Source: Xanthomarina gelatinilytica (GTDB taxonomy: Bacteria > Bacteroidota > Bacteroidia > Flavobacteriales > Flavobacteriaceae). Taken from it: a DNA stretch of 64,000 nucleotides. The stretch spans positions 124,001 through 188,000 of the forward strand of contig NZ_ANLA01000004.1 of the NCBI RefSeq assembly GCF_000348685.1, in the 5' to 3' direction. The position numbers and the translations under genes were made by a program. The stretch's first letter is position 1. Each line of letters opens with the position of its first letter. Positions 9,155 through 16,569 of this stretch are shown one piece after another. The notes below the pieces were generated by a model. That model was not told the origin of the DNA and ran no database searches. It saw only the letters and a list, made by a program, of their open reading frames with translations.

Positions 9155-9964
9155 ATGAAAGATAAGAGGATATTGTATGTATCATCTGAAGTAGTGCCGT
9201 ATTTACCAGAAACTGAAATTTCTTCTATGTCCTTTGAAGCACCTAGAATGGTGAATCAACAAGGTGGGCAAATTCGAATTTTCATGCCTAGATATGGAAA
9301 CATTAATGAAAGAAGACACCAATTGCACGAGGTAATTAGACTCTCTGGGATTAATTTGGTTATCAATGATCTGGACATGCCTTTAATTATTAAGGTGGCG
9401 TCCATTCCCAAGGAACGCATACAGGTATATTTTATTGATAATGACGAATATTTTAAACGAAAAGCCACTTTAACAGATGAAGAAGGTAATTTGTTTCCGG
9501 ATAATGACGAACGCGCCATTTTCTTTGCCAAAGGGGTTATAGAAACCGTTAAAAAATTAAATTGGTCTCCAGACATTATTCACGTTCATGGTTGGTTGGC
9601 AGCCTTATTGCCAATGTACTTAAAACAATACTATAAAGACGAGCCCTTGTTTAACGAAAGTAAAATAGTAACTTCCATATACAATCAAAGCTTTGATGGT
9701 ACGTTAAATAAAGACATGATCAATAAAGTGAAGTTTGATAACATAGATGACAACTTTATCAAAGAGCTGGAAAAACCAACTTACAACAGTTTAATGAAAA
9801 TTGCAATCGATCATTCTGATGCTTTGATTATAGGCTCGGAAGAGATTCCAGAAGAATTGAACAAACATTTAAAAGATTCAAAGAAACCTGTATTAGATTT
9901 TAAATCAAAAGATGAGTTTGGAGAAGCTTATGTTGAATTTTATAACACACAAGTATTGGGCTAA
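9155..9964 (+). CDS. Half-length glycogen/starch-synthase-like protein (GT5 N-terminal domain only)
   Basis: A 269-residue protein similar to the N-terminal Rossmann domain of GT5 glycogen synthase: ILYVSSEVVPYLPETEISS at the start, MPRYGNINERRHQ and PDIIHVHGWLAALLP further on. Full GlgA has about 480 residues; the second domain with most of the nucleotide-sugar contacts is absent. The KxGGL-type ADP-glucose loop expected after the first strand is replaced by LPETEISS. The frame is clean, so this looks like a stable short family rather than a broken gene, and I recall the same arrangement beside panC in other flavobacteria. Glycogen synthesis should not be assumed. The DUF4270 gene begins 25 bases after the stop. 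Confidence 0.8.
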   Translation: MKDKRILYVSSEVVPYLPETEISSMSFEAPRMVNQQGGQIRIFMPRYGNINERRHQLHEVIRLSGINLVINDLDMPLIIKVASIPKERIQVYFIDNDEYFKRKATLTDEEGNLFPDNDERAIFFAKGVIETVKKLNWSPDIIHVHGWLAALLPMYLKQYYKDEPLFNESKIVTSIYNQSFDGTLNKDMINKVKFDNIDDNFIKELEKPTYNSLMKIAIDHSDALIIGSEEIPEELNKHLKDSKKPVLDFKSKDEFGEAYVEFYNTQVLG

Positions 9965-9989
9965 GACCAAAATCATCCCATTTTTATTT

Positions 9990-11609
9990 ATGAAAACATT
10001 CATTAAGACCTGTAAGTTTATAGGTGTTTTATCAATCACATCCCTAGCATTTATTGCTTGTCAAAACGATTACAATTCTTTGAAAAGTGACATTGAAGGC
10101 ATTGATAATTTCGATACCAATAGCGATAAATTTGCTGTAGTTGCTTACAACAAAAGGGTAAAACCAATACAAACAAATAATTTCCCTTCTAATTTTTTAG
10201 GTATTTATACTGATCCTATTTATGGGAATACCACAAATGAAATAATTACGCAGGTAGTACCGACTTCAACAAATTTTGATCCAGATTTTGGTACAGACCC
10301 AGAATTTACACACGCATATTTAACCATACCTTATTATTCAAAAGAAGTAGAATCTACAACTGAGGACCCTGCTTACAATATAGATTCTTTGTATGGAAAT
10401 AAACCCATTAAATTATCCATTTACAGATCTAATTATTTTTTAAGGGATTACGATCCTGCTGCTGAAGATGCAGATCCACAAATTTATTATTCCAACAATA
10501 ATGAATTTGATTCTCCCGGAAATTTAGGGGAGTTGCTATATTTCAATCCAGATTTTGAAGCAAGTGATTCTGAACAGATAATTTATGAAGAAGACGAAAA
10601 TGGCCAAGACGAAGAGGTAAGTAGAATCCCACCTAGTTTGCGTGTCGAACTTTTAAATCCCAATGATGATTTTTGGGAAACTTTACTATTTGACAAACAA
10701 GGCATGCCGGAATTAAGCAATGCCAATAACTTTAAAGATTATTTTAGAGGCCTCTACTTTAAAGTAGAACTTGCAGATGGTGAAATGGAAGGACAAGCTT
10801 TCATGCTAAACTTTTTAAGCTCTGCAGCTAGTTTAACCGTTTATTATAACAATTGGGTAGATGGTGAAATTGTTAGAAATAACAAGTTTACAATGAATTT
10901 TAGAGGAAACAGAGCTAGCACAATAACACTAGACCCAATTGCCACCTCTTTATTAAACAACGCCAACAATTCGGCAGATACCACAAACGGTGACACTTCA
11001 CTGTATTTAAAAGGGGGCGAAGGTTCCATTGCGGTTGTTAATCTATTTCAAGACCAAGCAGAATTAGACGAATTTAACCTGCTTTATAAAGATGCCAATG
11101 GCAATCCCAGCCGTTTAATAAATGAAGCGAACTTAATCTTTTATGTGGATGATGTTGCTAGTTCCTTATTGATAGACGATGACGATGAAAATAAAAAACA
11201 GCAACCTAACCGGGTTATTTTATATGACATTAAAAACAACACGCCTATAGTGGACTATTTTTATGATTTAACCACTAACACAACCAATCCAATAAATTCC
11301 AAATTAAATTATTCGTCTATTTTGGAGAGAGATGGTAATGAAAAAGGTGTTAAATACAAAATTAGACTTACAGAACATTTAAACAATATTTTGTTGAGGG
11401 ATTCCACTAATTTCCAATTAGGTTTGTATATTACCAGTAATATTAATGAAATAAGTAATTCTTATGTCTTAAACGATGGGATTTTAGATGGAATTCCTGT
11501 AGGTACTGGATTGTCACCAAAAGGAACAATCCTTTATGGTAGCAACGAAAACGTTCCAGAAGACAAAAGAGTGCAATTAGAAATATATTATACCCAACCA
11601 GATAATTAA
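9990..11609 (+). CDS. DUF4270 family lipoprotein
   Basis: A 539-residue protein from the ATG at 9990. An upstream in-frame start at 9912 overlaps the preceding gene and would bury the signal peptide. MKTFIKTCKFIGVLSITSLAFIACQ ends in a lipoprotein-type cysteine, so it is probably lipid-anchored. The rest is acidic and Asn/Asp-rich with long beta-prone segments, typical of DUF4270, a Bacteroidota surface or periplasmic family of unknown role that I know beside glmS and the half-length glycogen-synthase-like gene. The glmS ATG follows 5 bases after the stop, so the two are probably co-transcribed. Confidence 0.85.
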   Translation: MKTFIKTCKFIGVLSITSLAFIACQNDYNSLKSDIEGIDNFDTNSDKFAVVAYNKRVKPIQTNNFPSNFLGIYTDPIYGNTTNEIITQVVPTSTNFDPDFGTDPEFTHAYLTIPYYSKEVESTTEDPAYNIDSLYGNKPIKLSIYRSNYFLRDYDPAAEDADPQIYYSNNNEFDSPGNLGELLYFNPDFEASDSEQIIYEEDENGQDEEVSRIPPSLRVELLNPNDDFWETLLFDKQGMPELSNANNFKDYFRGLYFKVELADGEMEGQAFMLNFLSSAASLTVYYNNWVDGEIVRNNKFTMNFRGNRASTITLDPIATSLLNNANNSADTTNGDTSLYLKGGEGSIAVVNLFQDQAELDEFNLLYKDANGNPSRLINEANLIFYVDDVASSLLIDDDDENKKQQPNRVILYDIKNNTPIVDYFYDLTTNTTNPINSKLNYSSILERDGNEKGVKYKIRLTEHLNNILLRDSTNFQLGLYITSNINEISNSYVLNDGILDGIPVGTGLSPKGTILYGSNENVPEDKRVQLEIYYTQPDN

Positions 11610-11614
11610 AAACT

Positions 11615-13462
11615 ATGTGTGGAATTGTAGGATATGTAGGTCATAGAAAAGCCTTCCCAATAATTATTGAAGGCCTCAAAAGATTGGAATATAGAGGTTA
11701 CGATAGTGCCGGAATTGCTTTATATGATGGGACAGACCTTAATGTTTCCAAAACCAAGGGCAAAGTTGCCGATTTAGTACAAAAGGTCAACAATGAAATT
11801 TCTACCAGTGGTTCCATTGGGATAGGTCATACACGTTGGGCAACACATGGTGTTCCAAACGATGTGAATGCGCATCCTCACTACTCAAGCTCTGGGGACT
11901 TGGTCATCATCCACAATGGGATTATAGAAAACTATGAATCTCTTAAAAAAGAGCTTACTAAAAGAGGGTACACCTTTAAATCCGACACAGATACCGAAGT
12001 TTTAATCAACCTAATCGAAGATGTCAAGTTAAAAGAAAACGTCAAATTGGGCAAAGCTGTACAGGTTGCACTAAATCAAGTGGTTGGAGCATATGCCATT
12101 GCTGTTTTTGACAAAAACAAACCCGATGAAATTGTTATTGCCAGATTAGGCAGTCCTCTCGCTGTTGGTGTTGGTGAAAACGAATTTTTTATCGCAAGCG
12201 ATGCCTCTCCTTTTATTGAATACACTAAAAATGCCATTTATCTCGCAGATGAAGAAATGGCTATAATTAGAGCTAATAAAGGAATTAAAATCCGAAAAAT
12301 TAAAGACGATTCGTTAGTAGTTCCATATGTTCAAGAATTACAAATGAATCTGGAGCAAATAGAAAAAGGTGGATACGACCACTTTATGCTTAAAGAAATA
12401 TACGAACAACCTACTGCCATCAAAGACACTTATCGTGGAAGGCTTCTTGTAAAAGAAGGTATTATTAGAATGGCAGGCATTGACGACAATATTGAAAAAT
12501 TTTTAAATGCCAACAGAATCATTATTGTGGCCTGTGGTACCTCTTGGCATGCAGGTTTGGTTGCCGAGTATATTTTTGAAGATATTGCCAGAATTCCTGT
12601 AGAAGTTGAGTATGCCTCAGAATTTAGATATAGAAACCCTGTTATTACCAACAAAGATGTGGTGATAGCCATCTCTCAATCTGGAGAAACTGCCGATACT
12701 TTAGCTGCCATTAAACTAGCCAAAGCAAATGGCGCTTTTGTGTTTGGCGTTTGTAATGTGGTTGGGTCTTCCATTGCTAGGGAAACACATGCTGGTGCAT
12801 ATACACATGCTGGTCCTGAAATTGGTGTTGCTTCCACAAAAGCATTTACAACCCAAATTACCCTTTTAACACTAATTGCTTTAAAACTTGCAAAGGTTAA
12901 AGGTGAAATTTCCAACTCTGATTACAGATACCATTTACAAGAATTGGAACTGATTCCGGAAAAGGTGGAAAGTGCTTTAAAATCTGAAGAACATATTAAA
13001 ATGATAGCTGAAAAATATAAGAATGCACGTAATTTCTTATACTTAGGAAGAGGCTATAATTTCCCTGTTGCTTTAGAAGGCGCTTTGAAACTAAAAGAAA
13101 TATCGTACATCCATGCTGAAGGCTATCCTGCTGCAGAAATGAAACATGGCCCAATTGCTTTAATTGACGAAAACATGCCTGTTGTGGTAATTGCAACAAA
13201 AAAAGGACATTACGAAAAAGTGGTTAGCAACATAGAGGAAATTAAAGCAAGACAAGGTAAAATTATTGGTGTTGTTACTGAAGGAGATGTCAACGTGAAA
13301 AAATTAGCCGATTATGTTATTGAGGTGCCAGAATCCCTGGAGTCCTTGTCGCCTTTACTCACCACCATTCCTTTACAATTGCTGTCGTACCATATTGCAG
13401 TCATGCTAGATAGAAATGTAGATCAACCAAGAAATTTAGCCAAGTCTGTAACTGTAGAGTAG
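11615..13462 (+). CDS. glmS: glutamine--fructose-6-phosphate aminotransferase (isomerizing)
   Basis: Makes glucosamine-6-phosphate, the entry to peptidoglycan and LPS amino sugars. At 615 residues it has an N-terminal Ntn-type glutaminase domain (MCGIVGYVGH, with Cys2 as nucleophile after Met removal; GHTRWATHG) and two SIS isomerase domains (ACGTSWHAGLVAEY and YLGRGYNFPVALEGALKLKEISY), ending NLAKSVTVE as in the family. No GlmS ribozyme is expected in Bacteroidota and none was seen; only 5 bases separate it from the gene in front. It converges tail-to-tail with the sulfotransferase gene with a 1-base gap. Confidence 0.97.
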   Translation: MCGIVGYVGHRKAFPIIIEGLKRLEYRGYDSAGIALYDGTDLNVSKTKGKVADLVQKVNNEISTSGSIGIGHTRWATHGVPNDVNAHPHYSSSGDLVIIHNGIIENYESLKKELTKRGYTFKSDTDTEVLINLIEDVKLKENVKLGKAVQVALNQVVGAYAIAVFDKNKPDEIVIARLGSPLAVGVGENEFFIASDASPFIEYTKNAIYLADEEMAIIRANKGIKIRKIKDDSLVVPYVQELQMNLEQIEKGGYDHFMLKEIYEQPTAIKDTYRGRLLVKEGIIRMAGIDDNIEKFLNANRIIIVACGTSWHAGLVAEYIFEDIARIPVEVEYASEFRYRNPVITNKDVVIAISQSGETADTLAAIKLAKANGAFVFGVCNVVGSSIARETHAGAYTHAGPEIGVASTKAFTTQITLLTLIALKLAKVKGEISNSDYRYHLQELELIPEKVESALKSEEHIKMIAEKYKNARNFLYLGRGYNFPVALEGALKLKEISYIHAEGYPAAEMKHGPIALIDENMPVVVIATKKGHYEKVVSNIEEIKARQGKIIGVVTEGDVNVKKLADYVIEVPESLESLSPLLTTIPLQLLSYHIAVMLDRNVDQPRNLAKSVTVE

Positions 13463-13463
13463 T

Positions 13464-14852
13464 CTAAAATTTAAGCTTTCTTTCTTTAAGTTTTAAATAT
13501 ATGGCATGCGTTGCTTCCAATAAGTTTGGGTCGCAGGCAGAAGTGTCTATTTGCTTGGTATTGGTAAAAGGTGTTACATTGGAATAATCAAAAGTCATTT
13601 TCATTTCCTCTTCAATATATTCCAGGACTTCTTTGGGTTTGTTTAAATAGTCTTCATATTCAATAAGCAGATAATTTTCATCTAAAATATGTATTAAATA
13701 GGAATAGTAATTCAACCAAATCGCCAACCAGTAATCCAAGGTGCTTTTATCGTACGGAATCTCTGGAGCTTTTTCACCAAACTTAAATACTTTTTGGTTT
13801 TTACCAAACTCATGATGACCCAACCAGTTCAAGTATGTTTGGATAAATTCGCTTTCATTTTGAAATTCTGAAAATCGCAGATGCTGGTTCAATAGAGAAT
13901 AAGCATGTTCTTCGGGCTTTCTGAACAGAAAAATAATTTTAAATGCCTTGTTATAAGAACGCAACGATTCATATCTTAAAATGATGTTGTTGTTTTTTGA
14001 GAGATATGTGGAAGTTGCATCTTGACGGATTAAAGATTGGTACTTTATATAGTTATTATAGACTTCTTCAGTTATGTCGTGTTTTTCCAAGTGGTTTTCA
14101 GATATAAAACTGTCGTTTAAAAAAACTTTAAAAAAGTATTCCTCTAAAGCCTCTATGGTATTAAAACCAAAAAGCATTTTATCGCCATGTTTACGCTCTT
14201 TTAAGGTCACTTTCTTAGGGTTGTACATTTTTCTCCAAAGGTTTGGCGCCAACAGCAATGGCATGTTGGAATAATCCAACGAACTAAAAGCTCCAGCTTT
14301 AAAAAGCTGATCTGTTAAACTTGTTGTACCTGCCCTTGCAAGTCCAGATACAATTAAAAACGTGTTTTTATCTTGTATGTTTTTTTCTTTTTTAAACCGT
14401 CTATCAAAAGAAAACAACATTTTAGATAGGTTGTAATTATTTAAAATAAGCTTGTGAAACAATATGGAAGCTTCTGTATAGTCTTCTGTTGGTTTTTTCC
14501 GTTTAATTAAAAATGGCAAAATACTGCCTAAGGATAGACTAAGTATAAACCAAATGGAACTTAAGTCTAAATCTTGTAGAGTGAGATTGGCTATTAATTT
14601 GTATAAATATACAGGTAAACAAGTTAAAACTATGGTAAGGAACAAAAGGCCCAAGGCAATGCCCAAGGACAGCATCATGGTTTTTAAGGCCTTAATTAAT
14701 TTTTTTTGTTTTAAGAGTTCATCTTCATTGGACAATACAGCATCAGACAAAGCCAATGTGGACTCTAAAGCTACAAAAAAGTGTTTTCGGAAATAGATAA
14801 GTGAGCTGGAAAGAACAATGCCACTAAGACCTATTATTATATAGTAAATCAT
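13464..14852 (-). CDS. Membrane-anchored P-loop sulfotransferase
   Basis: A 462-residue protein. Three hydrophobic stretches (about 3-20, 58-85, 100-117) precede a sulfotransferase domain with the PAPS 5'-phosphosulfate-binding loop SGLARAGTTSL (169-179) and a 3'-phosphate-binding segment FLFRKPEEHAYSLLNQ. Enzymes of this family move sulfate from PAPS to hydroxyl or amino groups of sugars, lipids or proteins; the acceptor is unknown. The start overlaps the stop of a 47-residue membrane-protein gene by one base (TAATG), and an ASST-like gene lies just upstream, so the three form a tight operon. The domain call is firm, the substrate is not. Confidence 0.85.
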   Translation of the reverse strand: MIYYIIIGLSGIVLSSSLIYFRKHFFVALESTLALSDAVLSNEDELLKQKKLIKALKTMMLSLGIALGLLFLTIVLTCLPVYLYKLIANLTLQDLDLSSIWFILSLSLGSILPFLIKRKKPTEDYTEASILFHKLILNNYNLSKMLFSFDRRFKKEKNIQDKNTFLIVSGLARAGTTSLTDQLFKAGAFSSLDYSNMPLLLAPNLWRKMYNPKKVTLKERKHGDKMLFGFNTIEALEEYFFKVFLNDSFISENHLEKHDITEEVYNNYIKYQSLIRQDATSTYLSKNNNIILRYESLRSYNKAFKIIFLFRKPEEHAYSLLNQHLRFSEFQNESEFIQTYLNWLGHHEFGKNQKVFKFGEKAPEIPYDKSTLDYWLAIWLNYYSYLIHILDENYLLIEYEDYLNKPKEVLEYIEEEMKMTFDYSNVTPFTNTKQIDTSACDPNLLEATHAIYLKLKERKLKF

Positions 14853-14995
14853 TAATTTTTACTAAATATTTTTCTAAAAAATCGTTTAATGGGAATCCAT
14901 AAAACCACTCCAAAGGCAAAGAGCACCAATAATACTATAAAAACTATAATTAAAAGTGTGCCAAGACCAATTCCGGGACCAATGTATAACGTCAT
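14852..14995 (-). CDS. Small membrane protein (47 residues) in the sulfotransferase cassette
   Basis: The minus strand carries an ATG at 14995-14993 and an open frame of 47 codons ending TAA at 14852, overlapping the sulfotransferase start by one base. It begins MTLYIGPGIGLGTLL, has one long hydrophobic helix (about residues 10-33), then WIPIKRFFRKIF and a basic tail. Its ATG lies 6 bases after the stop of the ASST-like gene. Exact packing between two genes, a clean transmembrane helix and the positive-inside tail support a real gene. I do not recognise a named family. It may anchor or connect the two flanking enzymes (inference). Confidence 0.75.
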   Translation of the reverse strand: MTLYIGPGIGLGTLLIIVFIVLLVLFAFGVVLWIPIKRFFRKIFSKN

Positions 14996-15001
14996 AATGT
15001 T

Positions 15002-16315
15002 TTAGTTTAAGGATTGCAACTCATCATCTAAATAGGTTGTTGTCCAATTAGGTAAATAATGATAGCCTTCTATATCACTTTTTAGTGTGGTTTTTAAAAC
15101 CACGCCATATTGATTGATCACCCAAAGGATGCCAGAACCTTGTTCTTCAAAAAACAAATCACCATTTGGAAATATTCGATATAAACCTTCGGCTCCAGTA
15201 AAAATATCATGTTCTAGAAAAACATCTTCATAAACAGGACTATAGCTATCTTCCTCAAAGTTATAAATAAGTACATTTGAATGGTTTATTTTTCGATTAA
15301 CCGATTGATTTGTTGGTTTAAATTCAATCTCATCGTAAGTCACTTTGGTAACTATGGAATTATTGTTTAAAATAGCAATGGAATTTGGCGAGATAATATC
15401 CACATCATGTTGAAATGTAAATGGCCCTTCAAGGACTTTTACCACTTTATTGGTTTTAGGCCTATATTGAATGACCAATGATGGGCTTCTAAAGCTTAAA
15501 AACAAATCTCCTTCCTTAAAATAAGGTGTGCTTTCCAAAACAGGTTGTATATCGTTTAAGTGAAATGGATCGTTTACATAAGGGCTTTTGTTTATTAAAT
15601 AATCAAGATTATTCTCTAAAAAAACATCTGTTAGGGATTTGCTGTACAGGGTTTTTCCGGTATTGACATCTACGTTAACTATTAAATCGTCCCTGTAATC
15701 TGTAACATGGCCTTCCAATTCCACTTTCATGGGAACAATGACACCATATTCATGTTTCACTGCAGGAATCCACATATTGCCCAAGGAATCCCTGTTCATG
15801 GCATGATGAAAAATAAAGTCTTCGTTAAACCATTTTTCTTTGGAGCTTGCATCCATCCTTAAAAGTCCTGGTCTTTCATTACAAGACACTATAATATCCA
15901 AATTAGGCATAAGGGTTGCAGGATACAGCCTATCATTTCCATCCACTTTATAGTGTTCCGATAACTTATCAATAGGTACTTTCCACTCATGCTTTAAACT
16001 ATTGTCCTTAAAATTTTTGAGTTCTATATTAAATGCGTCTCCCTGCCTATAAGAATACAAGCCATAGAGGTTGTAATTCAATTTATTGATGTTTAAAGTG
16101 TCTTGGTCTTTTGTTTTAATGTAGTAATCTGGGGCTTTAAAAATATAGGTATAGGCTTTTTTCATGTTGGAAACACCTTCTGAGAAAACTTTAATGGGCT
16201 GAGTCAATAGTCCCATGGTTTTTTCCCCTAAAGTAACATTTCTTACAATGCCACTCCAAACCATTAACAAAAAGATTAAAATGATACCTAAAGCTATTTT
16301 TCTTACTACTTTCAT
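15002..16315 (-). CDS. Arylsulfotransferase (ASST)-like membrane-anchored protein
   Basis: A 437-residue protein with an N-terminal transmembrane anchor (residues 7-22) and a beta-propeller-like body. Segments FIFHHAMNRDSLGNMWIP (168-184), NDPFHLNDIQPV (248-259), KEGDLFLSFRSPSLV and GPFTFQHDVDII (297-308) match the histidine-rich pattern of ASST-like proteins. True ASSTs move sulfate between phenolic compounds through a sulfo-histidine, without PAPS; candidate histidines here include 170, 171, 188, 252 and 303. Whether this member transfers sulfate or only shares the fold is open. It is the first gene of a three-gene cassette, and a promoter-like element lies 35 bases upstream. Confidence 0.75.
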   Translation of the reverse strand: MKVVRKIALGIILIFLLMVWSGIVRNVTLGEKTMGLLTQPIKVFSEGVSNMKKAYTYIFKAPDYYIKTKDQDTLNINKLNYNLYGLYSYRQGDAFNIELKNFKDNSLKHEWKVPIDKLSEHYKVDGNDRLYPATLMPNLDIIVSCNERPGLLRMDASSKEKWFNEDFIFHHAMNRDSLGNMWIPAVKHEYGVIVPMKVELEGHVTDYRDDLIVNVDVNTGKTLYSKSLTDVFLENNLDYLINKSPYVNDPFHLNDIQPVLESTPYFKEGDLFLSFRSPSLVIQYRPKTNKVVKVLEGPFTFQHDVDIISPNSIAILNNNSIVTKVTYDEIEFKPTNQSVNRKINHSNVLIYNFEEDSYSPVYEDVFLEHDIFTGAEGLYRIFPNGDLFFEEQGSGILWVINQYGVVLKTTLKSDIEGYHYLPNWTTTYLDDELQSLN

Positions 16316-16350
16316 ACGTAATTTTCAATTTGTTACATTTAACATGCAAA

Positions 16351-16358
16351 CAAATATA
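16351..16358 (-). promoter_or_regulatory. Possible -7 promoter element of the sulfotransferase cassette
   Basis: The minus strand reads TATATTTG, a full match to TAnnTTTG, 35 bases before the ATG of the ASST-like gene. No clear -33 element is visible. Confidence 0.45.
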
Positions 16359-16460
16359 GAATAAAAAATAAATTGAAATCTGCTTATTTAAAAATCATAT
16401 TCTCAATATTTGTTATTAATAATTAATGATATGTCAAAATCCAGCTCATTTGTTAAAAAT

Positions 16461-16476
16461 ATTATGCGCGCATAAT
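16461..16476. promoter_or_regulatory. 16-bp perfect palindrome, candidate operator
   Basis: ATTATGCGCGCATAAT is a perfect palindrome in the divergent region between the sulfotransferase cassette and the TonB receptor gene. It stands out from AT-rich surroundings and recurs with two changes at 49131-49146. It looks like a dimeric-repressor site (MarR-like in style, inferred). Confidence 0.5.
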
Positions 16477-16526
16477 TTTAATGAAAAACTTCTTAAAGTT
16501 TTCATAATATTATTTATATTGCCTAA

Positions 16527-16563
16527 TAATAATTAACTAAATCAATTAATAATTAACTAAATC
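16527..16563 (+). repeat. Tandem 17-bp direct repeat upstream of the TonB receptor gene
   Basis: TAATAATTAACTAAATC occurs at 16527-16543 and again at 16547-16563 with a 3-base spacer (20-base period), ending 6 bases before the ATG. It lies where the mRNA leader should be. Confidence 0.7.
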
Positions 16564-16569
16564 TATAAA

